From positions 19,913,568-19,977,567 of the forward strand of contig NC_057925.1 in assembly GCF_018873765.1 (NCBI RefSeq): a stretch of DNA of 64,000 nucleotides. The letters are read 5' to 3'. The notes under the pieces are model-generated. The model ran no database searches and was not told the DNA's origin. It worked only from the letters and a program-made list of their open reading frames with translations. The translations under genes were made by a program, and so were the position numbers. Of this stretch, positions 22,314 to 34,207 are shown piece after piece (position 1 is the first letter of the stretch; every line of letters begins with the position of its first letter). Source of the stretch: Telopea speciosissima. Lineage: Eukaryota > Streptophyta > Magnoliopsida > Proteales > Proteaceae.

Positions 22314-22909
22314 TGTATTTCTCTAGTGTTGTCTTATGCAATTACTTTAGTCTCGTTACAAAGTGGATTGGTTAATATGGTCTATGGAGCAGTAGCATGT
22401 GAATCATTAATTGGTGGACTTGTCATCATTCACCGGTCGACTCCATATTACCTCTGTCTATCCAATCATGTCTATTTCCATATCCATACTGTTAATTAAG
22501 GTTATTACCGACATTCGGAAAACTGAGCATTATTTTGTAGTCCACCAATCTATGTATAGTGTTAAGTAAGGGTATTACTCTTACCCAAAATGGTATAACT
22601 ATATTGTTATTAAACGGTCAACTTCTTAATCGTGAGTAGTCTACTGTGTTGCAAAAATCAGTCGACTTGTCATCATAGATAGGTCGACTGTTCTCCAACG
22701 ACCGTGGTATAAACCATCCTTGCATTGGTTGTATTGTGACAATATCATGTTTACAATCAAGAATGCATACAAACTCGGCCTAAATTCATTCATACCACCA
22801 ATGTGTTTTTTTGTATTTAATAGTTAATTAACATTATAATTGCGACGATCCAGTCTAAATTGTTCAGATATTAGGCGGATCTTACCATTAACTACGACAG
22901 AGATACCAT

Positions 22910-22940
<31 letters not shown>

Positions 22941-22993
22941 GAATTGTATGAAATCTCCACACTTAGACAAGGGAACCGTAATTGTGTACTCTA

Positions 22994-22997
<4 letters not shown>

Positions 22998-23069
<72 letters not shown>

Positions 23070-23072
23070 CCT
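22998..23072. repeat. (CT)n microsatellite in array unit C
   Basis: About 35 CT repeats with two interruptions near the end. A (TA)n run precedes unit C at 22915-22941. Confidence 0.95.
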
Positions 23073-23499
23073 CTGTTGCCTTATGCAATTGCTTTAGTCT
23101 CATTACAAATTGGATTAGTTACTATGGTTTATGGAGCAATAGCATGTGAATCATTATTCGGTCGACTTGTCATCATTAACCGGATGATTGTATATTACCT
23201 CTGTCTGTCCAATCATGTCTATTTCCATATCTATACTGTTAATTAAAGTTATTACCGATATTTGAAAAACTGAGCATTATTTTGTAGTCCACCAATCTAT
23301 GTATAGTGTTAAGTGAGGGTATTACTCTTACCAAAAATGGTATAACTTAATTGTCATTAAACAGTCGACTTCTTAATCTGGAGTAGTCTATTGTGTTGCA
23401 AAAATCAGTCGACTTGTCATCATAGATAGGTCGACTGTTCTCCAACGACCGTGGTATAAACCATCCTTGCATTGGTTGTATTGTGACAATATCATGTTT

Positions 23500-23698
23500 G
23501 TCTGGACCCTGATCTTCTGCGGCGTGCTACCCGGAGGGGCCTATCCGGCGCAGACTGTGTCACTCGCGCAATGATTGCCTTACCCCCGCTCGGGCAAGGC
23601 GTTGGGCAGGGGGTAAGGTGGTCATTTCATGCGCAACAAAGTCTGTGCCGAACAGGCCGCTCTGGGCAGCGTGCCATAGACGATCTCGATTGTGTTTT
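23500..23698. mobile_element. Foldback element, copy 2, inside array unit C
   Basis: The outer arms pair GATCTTCTGCGGCGTGCTAC on the left with the mirror of GGCAGCGTGCCATAGACGATC on the right, then GGCGCAGACTGTG with its mirror. The inner hairpin is CCTTACCCCCGCTCGGG against GGCAGGGGGTAAGG. Units A and B of the array keep the uninterrupted site (CATGTTTACAATC or CATGTTTATAATC), so the insertion limits are known to within a few bases. A TGTTT-like duplication flanks it (23495-23499 and about 23693-23698). Confidence 0.85.
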
Positions 23699-23995
23699 AC
23701 AATTAAGAATGCATACAAAGTTAGCCTAAATTCATTCATACCACCAATTTTTTTTTGTATTTAATAGTTCATTTATATTATAATTGCAACCATCCACTCT
23801 CAGTCGTTCAGATATTCTGCGGATCTTACCATTAACTACGACAGAGATACAGAGAGATACAGATAGACAGAGAGAGAGATTGGGTTATCACATGTAGAAT
23901 GAGATTGGATATCTAGATCCGTAATGTGTCATGACTCATGACAGGTTTGATCAGGAAACTAAACTTTTTCAGATTATAGAAATTGGATTTATATA

Positions 23996-24155
23996 TGCTC
24001 CATTACAAACATGGGCCATTTTGAGTCCATTTACCCCTTAGGATGTTGACACCTGACTCAACTGGGTCTCCTCTCAATCGTCAGATTAATGCAAGACAGG
24101 TGTGAACATCCTAAGAGGTAAATGGAGCAAAATGGAGCATGTCAGTAATGGAGGA
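23996..24155. mobile_element. MITE-like palindrome, 160 bp
   Basis: TGCTCCATTACAAACATG and a CCATTTTGAGTCCATTTACC block on the left are mirrored on the right (GGTAAATGGAGCAAAATGG, CATGTCAGTAATGGAG). The CTTAGGATGTTGACACCTG block near the middle pairs with CAGGTGTGAACATCCTAAG. Only about 45 bp in the centre do not pair. No target duplication was identified. Confidence 0.7.
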
Positions 24156-24909
24156 GATAAATGTTTTGGAGTATGTAAGTAATGGAGCATGTCATCAACA
24201 TTCACGTCTTCTACTGTGATGTACTGACAGTACTGACCTCCAGTGTCAATTGTTCAGATTTTTGGCGGATCTTACCATTGAAAACACACTGCTTTGTATG
24301 AAGCACTGGGACTTGGAACAAAACCCATACTCTTACATAAATTCAGATGGGTATATCCTCTACAGAACCCTTATTTAAATTAATTTAATTTAGTCCTTAA
24401 AAAATTTATCCAACTGAAATAAGTCAATCCCAATGTAAAGCTTACATATATTTTATAATCTAATAAAAAATGGATTCAGTGAATGACTACATGTCAATAA
24501 TATGGCTTCATTTGCTAATAATGGTAGGTGGCTTAAGATGAGCCAAAATACATTATATGGCTTACAATGAGCCAAAAGCAATTAGATGGCTTGGTACAAT
24601 GTAACGTATGGAAACAAGAAAAAATTTCCGTCCTCCAACACAATCGGGTATCAAGTATCAAGTATCAAGTCCCAATTTAAGTGTGTATATATGAAAAATA
24701 CTTTTAAAATTCCAAGAAGAATAGCTAAGTTTCAATGACACCTTTGTCAAAGGTCATTATTGTTTCTCACCTTCCACTATCTCTGGTACATTTATTGCGC
24801 ATCCAAAGAAATTTATTTATTTTTGGTAGAAACGCATCTTACCATTAACTACAACATAAAAAGGTAGCGACGATGTGACGTGTGGGAAATCTGATATATG
24901 ATGGAGTAG

Positions 24910-24957
24910 ATGGATCGTTTCTTCTACCAAAAAAAAAAAAAAAAATGGATCGTTTCT
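24910..24957. mobile_element. Poly-A micro-insertion with 13-bp target duplication
   Basis: ATGGATCGTTTCT at 24910-24922 is repeated exactly at 24945-24957. The 22-base insert is TCTACC followed by A, a typical plant L1 3' end. Confidence 0.6.
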
Positions 24958-25607
24958 CATGTTCCTTGGATTTAAAATCTACAAATACATCTAAACAAAT
25001 CCCTGGTGTAGGTGATCCAGTGACATCCTCACCCTTATAAATAGTATGGGTTTCACTACTGTTCTTCGTAAATGTTATTCACACAAGATCAACAAACGAG
25101 TTCAGATCTGCTACCCACATTAGTAGCTAAGAACTAGGACTACTGCATATCTATTTTTGTTTCTGACTGTCTGCTCTCGTTTTATCCCCGTATAGATTTA
25201 CTCATTTCCCTTTTATGCTTCACTTTTCCTTAGACAGGCCGAATACCCTTCTTATGTACGAATATTGTTTCATATTCAGGTGTGATCTTCAATCGACGTT
25301 ACTACTTCAGGTGTGATCTTCTATCGACGTATCTCATCGTCTCTTGAAGATCATACCAAATAATGTTGTTATCTTCATTGGAAGATGACAATGTTTTTGT
25401 GCCTCCCGCATTTTCGGTTCTTTGGTAAAGATAAAACAGTATGCAGATGCATCATCTTTCACAGTAGGTGATGTATCAGTATGCAGCTTTATCATCTTTA
25501 GCTAGGTGATGTGGGAGAAAAGAAGTCAAGGGAGAAAGAACACCATGAAGAGAATGGAGGTGATCTTACGAGTAGGTGTTATGATTTTCAGGGATGATCT
25601 TTCACAT

Positions 25608-25737
25608 ACACTACTTCTACAACTTTGATCATCATTTATTTATCATCATGACTGTGTTCAACAGGAAAGATCTTTCACATACACTGCTTCTACAACTTTG
25701 ATCATCATTTGTTTATCATCATCACTGTGTTCAATTA
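25608..25737. repeat. Tandem duplication of a 65-bp unit
   Basis: TCTTTCACATACACTACTTC...GTGTTCAA is followed by a second copy with three or four differences (for example TTTATTTATC versus TTTGTTTATC). Confidence 0.85.
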
Positions 25738-26269
25738 CTAGAGATCAATGTACGGCGTTCTCATGAGCGTTTAAAGTAAAACCCAATTCGAAAGTTTGTC
25801 CTTTGATAATGAAAGTTTCATATTTCCTTAGTTTAAGCAATGATCTAGAGCATTAGTTTTGGAAAAGCAGATCTTCCGAGATTGAAAAGTTGTTCTGTGT
25901 TTTCCAAGACTTGTGGTACGAATTTGTTATAGATCATACCTTACATTAGGGAAATATATTATTTTCCTTATATAAAGTACATTTCTATCTTCGGGTTTAT
26001 CTGTAATATGTAATGAATTAGTAACAATTATTCTGATAAAATTTTGTTATTGTAGCACACAAATTTCTAGATACAGCTCCGTAAAATAACTGTTCCTTAT
26101 AATTCTTATTATTAAAAGTAAGATTATAATTCAAATCTTGAATGTAGGGAATTTGCATAGATCGATTGTATAGAGTAACAAACTCAAATATTAGAAGATA
26201 AAATAGATAATATGTCCAAAACTAATATCTATTTCCATCAACTTCCTCTGATGGACTGATTCATGCATC

Positions 26270-26535
26270 ACAGTAGACTGGTTTTAAGTAGTGTTGTCCA
26301 AAATTATGACTCGGCTTTCCTGTGTTTCATCCTTACCAAGAGTTTCAGCCTACATTAATGAATACAAAGAATGGTTAAATCTTACATACAAGGAAAAAAC
26401 ATAAAAACATAATAGACTGATTTTAAGTAGTGTTGTCCAATACTATGACTCGGCTTTCCTGTGTTTCATCCTCACCAACAGTTCCAGCCTGCATTAATCA
26501 ATACAAAGAATGGTTAATTCTTACATACAGGGGGG
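26270..26535 (-). repeat. Tandem duplication of an exon-like unit, 139-bp period
   Basis: On the minus strand each copy has a polypyrimidine-AG acceptor and then a 66-nt open stretch (26423-26488 and 26284-26349) ending TAA. The two 22-codon frames differ at only a few residues (both contain KDETQES/EDETQES-type sequence and end LDNTT). Both copies keep the acceptor AG and the stop. They lie just downstream of the GRF ORF and look like alternative terminal exons. Confidence 0.6.
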
Positions 26536-26579
26536 AAAAATACTTTCATAAACACTAAATGAAGGTAAGGAATATTCAC

Positions 26580-26931
26580 CTGTCCCACATGTCGTTGTGA
26601 TATTGTTACCACATTCTCCTTTGGAGGTGCATATGCATGTCCAGATATGGTTAGCGGTTGGATGAGATGGTAAAAAAAAAGGATAAGTATCTATGTCTTG
26701 CTCTATCTTTGCCCAATATTCATCCACCCAAAGGAAGTCTCCTCCATGCCCACTACCTCGAGGATATTTATAAAATGGACGGTGAGGATTCTTTGTTGTT
26801 TGGGATATAAGATAAACCATCTTTCCACCACCACATTCACATAACAGTGGTGTTGTGTCAAGATCCACCGGTACATTTTTAAGCAATTCCTTCTTTGGTG
26901 TTGTGTAAACCATATCTCGCCAATTAGACAT
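26580..26931 (-). CDS. Small GRF-type zinc-finger protein, possibly degenerate
   Basis: A minus-strand ORF from the ATG at 26931. GRF zinc fingers bind single-stranded nucleic acid and occur in many small plant proteins of unknown role. Residues 31-70 read CECGGGKMV...TKNPHRPFYKYP...GGDFLWVDEYW, matching the GRF pattern of C.C, T.NP.R.F, then F.W.DE. The third zinc ligand (normally CP) is Tyr here (YKYP) and the fourth is not evident, so metal binding is doubtful. A splice donor (CAG|GTGAAT) lies at 26580-26577, after which the frame runs into intron-like sequence. The donor is in phase 1, while the duplicated downstream exons are open in another frame, so the exact gene model is unresolved. 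Confidence 0.5.
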
Positions 26932-26979
26932 TGGATTGAAATAAAGGGAAAAAAATATAAAAAAAAAAAATTAAACAAA

Positions 26980-28882
26980 AGAGAGGGATATTTGCAGCCT
27001 TGCAGGTGCTGCTTTTATCGCACCATGTAAAACGCAGTTGCAGAACCGGTGTAGCCTTGTAGCAGAACAGCCGACAAGGAGGATGAAGACATTGGCCCAA
27101 AACGATTGAAACCCTAGCAGATCAGTGTAATTTAGAGTATTGGGTTCGGTATGAGTGAGTTTGATCCGGTAGATTCATATTTCTTTTGGGGTTTACCTTG
27201 GGTCAAAAGGTCTGACAGGATGTTCAAAAAATTATGACTTTTTTTCAACTCCCACCCGTTGGATGGCTGTGATAATGAGTGGTTGCGTTTTTAGAGGACT
27301 TCTTTATATTCTTGTTCTTTAAATCCAGTGTACCACTGATCTGAAGTGAATCAAATCAATCACACCAGATTGTTTTTAATAAATTAAAACCTAAAAAGAA
27401 CGAATCCTGGTTGGACGATGACCTTCCCAACACACTGTCACCCCCTCCCTCTACTAGGCTTTCACCTAGAACTTACCCACTTGGAGAAACTATTAAATCT
27501 TCTCATGGACCGTGATGTACACATATCCTTGTTTATATTATTATTTTTTAAATCCAGTGTACCAGTACTCTATAATTCTGAAATAAATCAAATCAATCAC
27601 TCCAGCTTGTGTTTATAAAAAACATAAAACAAAGAAACATATAAGTCCTTTATGTAAGCTTACCTTCCCAATATAGTCTCATTATCACTCCCTCCCTCTA
27701 CTAATAGGCTTTGAAGCATTGAATTGTCACTTGAAGTGGTCATTCAAATGCTTTTGCCAAGATGGGCCATAATAAAGCTGACCACCTATCAGCTCTGTCA
27801 CTATATTGTGGGACCCACTTAGATCATGAGTAGTTATTGCATCACACTTGTTTTCACACTGCCTTGTATGTGGGGCCCACGAAAGTACAGCCCGCTTTGG
27901 AAGTACAGAAGTCTCTTTCGTTTTGAGTACTTGGGAGGAAGTTATGAACAAAAGATTGCAGATAGATTTATAATATCCATATCCTCTACTTCTAAAATTT
28001 GTACTTCCATCCTACTTCCGCAACGTCACATTGCACCACCTGGCCTTACATGCATCAGTTGATGACCCATAAACTGATAGGCTTTCAGATAAACGGCTCG
28101 CGTTGGTTTGTCTCTGGTAATTATCATATACTCAAAACACCAATATTGTCGAACTAAATAGATATGACCATACTCTCCATAATATGACCTAAAAATAATA
28201 GGATACAACAAGCCACTGCTCGTTTTATTACAGTCCCATTGTTAAGTTTTGAAAAAACCTGACAGTGTATGCATATTAGTCTATCCTGGGCTTGCTATGC
28301 TGCTTCGCTACTACTTTACAACTTCTGCGTCAGGAGCTTCATCCATTTATCAAGTCTCCTTGGCCTCACAAAGTCTAGGTTTATTTTGCTTTCCAAAATA
28401 GTAGACCCTAGGGGAACCATATTACACCCCTTCTGGGTCGTCTTCTTGCCTCATTGTGGGGCTCTGATGTATTGTAAGCTGGTTGGGCCTGGTTGGTTAT
28501 ACCTAGAAAAAAAAATTATTTTTTAATAAAGCGAGTATGCATATTCCGAATTATCATTATGACTTATGAGTTATGACACATTGACAATGTCCCTATTTAT
28601 CGAAATTAAATATAACCCACCCACCAATGGGCAATGGCAATGACTACTAAAGCGTTGTACAGGAGTATGATTACCACCCATTGCAGCAACACCAGACCAG
28701 GAAAGTTGGGTTTTTTTAGACTAGTGTTGGACTATTGGGTACCAAGTAATGTACTAGAAAAGTAGAAATTAATGAAGAAGTTAGGGTTTTTCAACGCTGT
28801 AAACTGAAAATGGGGTGTGGTGAACAAAATCCTTTGTCAAAGGGTTTGTTCCAAAAACTAAGAAGAGGAGACGTTGAGCATC
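26980..28882. other. Gene-free stretch with diverged duplication
   Basis: Two related segments (about 27305-27475 and 27535-27715) share AAATCCAGTGTACCA, AATCAAATCAATCAC, CTTCCCAA and CTCCCTCTACTA..AGGCTTT. No gene is seen before exon 1 of the B3 gene. Confidence 0.5.
27855..27914. repeat. Half of a foldback element (copy 1 type)
   Basis: GCCTTGTATGTGGGGCCCAC, GAAAGTAC and GGAAGTACAGAAGTCTC match the right arm of 9021-9195 (GCCTTGTATGTGGGGTGCAC, GAAAGTAC, GGAAGTAGGGAAGTCTC). The left arm and central hairpin are missing. Confidence 0.6.
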
Positions 28883-30804
28883 ATGGGCGTAAACAACCAG
28901 TGGGTGGTTCCTCCTTCTTTACCAATGTTCATCAAATTCATACTTGACCCTTTTGCTAAAAAACTAGTAAGTGCAGAAATGTTGTATCCTGTTCTTTAAA
29001 TGCTTTAACGAAGTCCATATACAACCCTTCACTTTTGCGTCTTTTGCGCACATCTAACTTAATCGATTACATTTTTCCTAATAATTATAGAATCAAGTAT
29101 GACATTTGTAATTTTCTTTCGACTATTTTAGGGATTGTTAATTATTTGTGTTCTTCAACCATATATGTTGTTAGACTTGAAATATTCTTCATTTGTAACA
29201 ATACATTGAGTTACAGTATTTCGATTCCTTGACATAATAATCCGTTACACATAGTTGCAATTTATAACTATAAACACAGGAAGAAAATCCTAATACAAGA
29301 ACAAAGAATGCCATGTCTATGTGCAATAACACCCTTTGTTTCATACCAGGATATCCACAATGAGTTTGCACGAAGATATGGAGATCAAGTTCCAAATGAA
29401 GTCATTCTAAAGGTTCATACCGGTTACATGTGGAAAGTAGACATAAAGAAAAGTGATGGTCAAATTTCATTTACAAATGGCTGGAAGTTATTCTCCAAGC
29501 ATTTGAAACTCGACTATGGTTGTTTATTACTCTTTGAATACGATGTGCGTTCGACTTTCAAAGTAATTGTGTTTGAGCCTAGTGGTTGTGAATCACAATA
29601 TTGCATGTTGGAGTCTAATGTCACAGAACCAAAAGAAGGTCAAAGAGGGAACTTACAAAATATGATGTCAGGTTCAATACGAACATCAACCCATCTCGTA
29701 TCAGCTGCTTCTAGTTCCAGTCAATCTGTTAGAGGCAATTTTGATTTGGACTTACTAAGAAAGAAAATGCGTGTAGCTCATAACACAATAGTATCTGTAA
29801 CACTTTACATTAAATCGAAGCCTCCTTCTTTCCATGTCGTCATGAAACCGTCGAATCTACACAAGGGCTTGGTAACACAATTATATTACTTTATCATTAT
29901 GACCTTTTGAACTGCCTTCAAATTCCTAATTTCATTTAAACTGGGATTCATGTTTTACATCCTTATGCAGAATGTTCATCTTCCATTTGCCCACAAACAT
30001 TTCAAGAAGGAATGTCATCTGATTAACCTTCATTTTAATGGTAAATGTTGGTCTGTCTGTTTATATAATTATGACACCAAAGTTGCGTTTAGTGGTGATT
30101 GAAAAAAATTTGTTACTGATAATGGTATTTCAGTGGGAGACTGTTGTGTCTTCAAGGTTACTAAGAAGAATAGCCCAATTCATGTCACAGTGGACATTTT
30201 ACGTGCCACACTCAACCATGCCCTGCCTCTTCGAAATGGTAATTCTACATTCATGAATAACACTCAAATTCACTTCAATTGTTCTCACTTCCTTTTAATT
30301 GCGTTTGCTTAAATGATTTTTGCTTTACAGTAAAAGGACGAAAGCAAAGGACACATGAAATAGAAGACAGTATGGCGTCTCAAGCTGTAAGTAATTTCAA
30401 GTCTAACTACCCATTCTATTCTGTGTATATGCATAAAAGCTATGTATGTAGAGAAGGCATGGTCAGGATCCAACCAATAATTGCATATGCACATACATTT
30501 TCCCAAAACAATTTTTTGTTGTTAACCATTATTGTATTCAATGGGTGTATTGCAGATTGTCAAAGCAGCTTTCGTTTGTAACCACCTGACGGATGCAGGT
30601 GATACAGTCACACTCCTGGATTCACATGGTAGAAGATTTATGGTCGGGTTCGCCCAACGCAAAGGTCAGGGTATATTGGGTGCTGGTTGGGCTGAATTTA
30701 CAAAGATAAACAATATACGTTTGGGGGATGTTTATGTATTTGATTTAATTGACAAAACAGATACTGAAACTGTATTCAGGACAACTATTATCAGGGGAGT
30801 TTGA
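28883..30804 (+). pseudogene. B3/REM-family transcription factor gene, 5 exons, one in-frame stop
   Basis: REM proteins are plant B3 DNA-binding proteins, often expressed in reproductive tissue. Exons: 28883-28966, 29350-29871, 29971-30238, 30331-30386 and 30556-30804. All four introns have GT..AG borders and matching phases (0, 0, 1, 0), giving 391 codons. Exon 1 ends MFIKFILDPFAKKL, and exon 2 continues as the first B3 domain (EFARRYGDQVP, GYMWKVDIKK, SFTNGWKLFSKH, FKVIVFEPSG). A second B3 domain starts at the end of exon 2 and fills exon 3. The last exon carries a third, shorter B3-like part (GAGWAEFTKINNIRLGDVYVFDL). TGA at 30100-30102 falls where the second B3 domain has its conserved Trp. 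All splice sites and the rest of the frame are intact, so the break is very recent, polymorphic or a base-call error. Confidence 0.8.
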
Positions 30805-31510
30805 TCATGAAAGGTTTGTTAAAGGTGTACTTGTTAGTGATGTTAAACATTGATTATAGTATTGGGGGGGACAATAATTCCACTGGGATACGTCCCGGAT
30901 TATGATAATTTATATGTGGTGTGTTCTGTAATTTTAAGTAAGGGTTACTTTAAAATTATCAGTTAATATCTGTGACAAAGATATGGGTGTTGTTCTGTTA
31001 GACTTTGATTAGCCGAATACATTTAAATGTAATATGAGTACATCGCAATTTGACTTCCTCTCTGCCTTTACAACAGTATTCCTCCTCACTGTTTCATAAT
31101 ATATTCACTTCATATTTGCTGTGACCTCATTTACATGTACTAAGATTTCATAAATTGTTGATGAACTGATGACATTTTGATATGTTTATTCATGAATTTT
31201 AAACCACACATGATTATATCTAATCTCAACACATCAATTGTTCGGACTGATATTTGGATTCTTCTAAGGGTAAATAGGTATTGGACTCAAGATTCAAGTC
31301 TAATCAAAGAACTGGGTTGACATTATCCTTGCTTGGAATTTCTTTCAAGAATTTAAACTTGTGAAACTTAAGGGCTTACAAGTCCAATCATTTTTGTTAT
31401 TCCATTTGTTTTTCAACGGTTGTTTGTATTGTACTACTATTCTACAAAAATCAAGAAAGAGGGCTTCTCTACAAATTCATAACTTACCTGCACCTGATGA
31501 AGTGAGGGAC
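30805..31510. other. 3' flank of the B3 gene, gene-free
   Basis: No ORF or paired repeat. A GGGGGG run is at 30865-30870. This includes the likely 3' UTR, but I see no clear single polyadenylation signal. Confidence 0.4.
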
Positions 31511-31717
31511 TAAGGGACTGTTTGACAACGTTTTGTTTCTACTGTTTCTTTGCCAGTAACGTTACCAGAACACAAATGGAACAGAAAAACCGTTTGATAA
31601 ATCCGTTATGTTTCACTTGTTTTTTATAACAAAAATCAAAATTTATAACAATTTATGCCTACAATAACGTTTTTGACATAACAACTATTTCTTGTTTTTA
31701 CATTTGTTGGACGAATC

Positions 31718-31765
31718 ACTCAAAACTGTTACCCTTTTTTTTGATAAAACTCAAAAGTGTTACCC
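31718..31765. mobile_element. Poly-T micro-insertion with 17-bp target duplication
   Basis: ACTCAAAACTGTTACCC (31718-31734) and ACTCAAAAGTGTTACCC (31749-31765) match at 16 of 17 positions. They flank 14 bases: eight T then GATAAA. Confidence 0.55.
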
Positions 31766-31968
31766 GATATCTCCTTCTCTCGCTCACTCCAACCTACCTC
31801 TCTCTTTGGCACACGATCAACAAACCCTAGATTTTCCAAAGCTCCAACCCTCTCTCTCTCTCGCTCATCTCTCTCTTTGGCACACCTGAAGCTCCACTGC
31901 TCGAGTTGGCATCATCGTCCTCACCTCAAGCTCGAGGAGCTGTGCTGCTGTCCCTCCCTACTTCAAGG

Positions 31969-31973
<5 letters not shown>

Positions 31974-32000
<27 letters not shown>
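31974..32000. repeat. (CT)n microsatellite
   Basis: About 13 CT repeats just after a splice-donor-like AAGGTAAAT. Confidence 0.9.
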
Positions 32001-32004
<4 letters not shown>

Positions 32005-33232
32005 ATGGTGGAACGAACAGGTTTTCTTGTAGAGAAAACCTGCTGCTATGAAACCCTAGATGTCAATTTAGGGACCTTGTACCGATTACAGCAACCCAGG
32101 TCAGAGACTCGACTGCTGCTATGAACCCTCGTTTGAGAGAATGATGGGTTAAACCCCTATCTGTTCATCTCTGTCTCTGTTTCTCGCCTCTCTCTCTTGC
32201 TCTGTATGGATAGTCATTTTTTTTTTTGCATATTTCTGTTTCTGATTCTCGCCTCTCTCTCTTGCTCTGTTTATCTTGTGCATTTTTTGAACTGTTTGAA
32301 AATCCTGCTTTGTTCTAGTTACTTCACGTAGTACAGATGAGTTAAAACATTCAAGTGGGTTCTTGTAATCACTGGAATAGTGCGGGTTGTTATATTCTTC
32401 TCATTTTTGTTCTTCTTCAAGTACAGAAGACTCATGCCCTTGTAGAAAAGAGTTAAGACATGGTTCAAACAGAGCTGTCATCTCCTTATCCTAGTGAAAA
32501 AGGATAAGAGCCTCCCAAGACCCCAACCCAACCTAAAGAACCACCTGTACCAAAGGATGTAGCCAGTAAGTAACCTAATTCCTGCTGGTAAACCTCTGCA
32601 GTCTCATCACCTATTTTGTCTCAGGCAACCAGCAACCATTTCTATTGAGTAATCATAAGTATAGAAATGAATGGGAAAAAAAAAAGAAACTGAAATCATA
32701 GTCGCAAGCTATATGGAGAGTCGTATCCAAATAAAATTGCTAAAAACGAAGAAAGAAACAGCTCTGGATTTATATATCCTAATCCAGCATGCCTTACAAA
32801 AAAATACTAGCCCATGATTAGAGAACCAATACTGAACCAGAGTTCAGTTTGAGTAGAAAATTGACCCAAAACCAGAACTGTAAGGCTACAGTGATCATAC
32901 TCCTGGATCTGGATTAACTTGCCACATGGAAAACCAAGGGAAAAAAGAAAAGAAGTGTTCTGTAGGTGTATATTTGTATCATTCACATTAGTAAATCTCC
33001 ATCTGAAGGAGATAAGGATCTCAAAGATTACAACCGAGGCACCACTAGATGCAAACTTACCAATCATGAAATTGGAACATTAAATGATGGAGTTACCACC
33101 TTAAGCCATACTTGTTGCAGTGTCTAGGCGACCGAAGACATTGGAGAGGGCCTGGATGCAAGGCGACACCAAAAAGGCAACTGTAGGAGCATATGCTATC
33201 AATACATTTCTATCACTCTTATCAAAGTGACC

Positions 33233-33248
33233 GGGGGGGGGGGGGGGG
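33233..33248. repeat. Poly-G tract of 16
   Basis: An uninterrupted G run, rare in this AT-rich DNA and prone to length error; it could form a quadruplex. Confidence 0.9.
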
Positions 33249-34180
33249 AGGAAGGGGGAGTTGTCTTAAGCTGCTGTAGGAGCATGTGCTGGGTTGAGAG
33301 ACTGACATGATTCAATCTCCAGCCTTAAGGCATATGGTGGAAAATTTCAACGAGGAGCTTGATAACCCCCATGGTCCTGATAACCTCATCTCAAAAAAGG
33401 GAACAGATGAGCAAATAAACATCAAAACAAATAGTCATAACATATCCTAGTATGTCTCACCTCAGATAGGAAAGACAGGATGTCATATCCTTTAGTAATG
33501 GTTATTTTGGAAATTCCATTGCCTAAGACTGAGAAGATCCTTCCTAGCAGAAAAAAGTTGACCATATGGTAACGTAGCCAACAAGTTGAAAATTTCTTCT
33601 ATTGGAGGTCGGAAATTGCCATTCAAAAACATGGAAGAGGGAGATAGATATCAAAGTTCAGGAGATATGATGCCTGACATCTCAAACAAAATCAGAGACA
33701 GAAATATATATTTTCCCAACAGTCCCTATTCCTCCATGTTGCTTGTAGTGCTTTATTATTCAGCTTAGAATTTCATTGCCAAGAATGAAACCCATCAAAT
33801 TCAAATGTAACACAACCAAGAAATGCCCACTTCAGCTTTGTTGACTAATCATACCCAATAGCAATGCAACTAAATCATGTCCTACTCAGGGACAGATGTG
33901 ATGCACTAACAACAAACAAGAGGATTGCATGTCTACTTTCCACCGTTCTAATCAAGAAGTGAAAAATAAAGGAAAATAAAAGAAGAAAAGGTGGGGGAGA
34001 GATGATGATTGGCCTTGGGATGGGAGAGAGGAAGCAATGGACAGTGAAGAAGAGCTTGTCTGGTTCACTTCATCATCTCTCCAGCCATGGAGAGAGATAC
34101 AATAGAAGAAATGCAAGTTGGGTTATTTCTTCCATGTGAGCAAACTGCAAACATCTGTTCCCAAGTCTCTGAGAATAAAT

Positions 34181-34207
34181 AGAGAGAGAGAGAGAGAGAG
34201 AGAGAGA
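34181..34207. repeat. (AG)n microsatellite
   Basis: About 13 AG repeats. Confidence 0.9.

Larger units (their letters stand above)
21884..23850. repeat. Three-copy tandem array, about 0.7-kb unit
   Basis: Each unit starts GAAATCTCCACACTTAGA (21884, 22222 and 22950) and contains, in order, a CT tract, a TTATGCAATT..TTTAGTCTC block, AGTCGACTTGTCATCAT, CCAACGACCGT, CATTGGTTGTATTGTGACAA, GAATGCATACAAA and ACTACGACAGAGATAC. Unit A is only 338 bp because about 390 bp between its CT tract and the AGTTGACTTG block are absent. Unit B is 728 bp. Unit C is about 700 bp plus a 199-bp foldback insertion. The ORFs over the CT tracts (Leu-Ser repeats) are artefacts. Confidence 0.9.
24156..26269. other. Gene-free stretch with small repeats
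   Basis: No coding sequence that I can support. GGTGTGATCTTC.ATCGACGT is repeated near 25290 and 25311. A 65-bp unit is tandemly duplicated at 25608-25737. A poly-A micro-insertion lies at 24910-24957. Confidence 0.5.

Noticed and set aside
22254-23246. ORFs of 81 and 100 codons with long Leu-Ser repeats
   Set aside because: They are translations of the CT microsatellites in the tandem array and change with repeat length.
21884-23850. CRISPR-like or satellite array
   Set aside because: Units are about 0.7 kb with only three copies, and the sequence is plant DNA; a local tandem duplication fits better.
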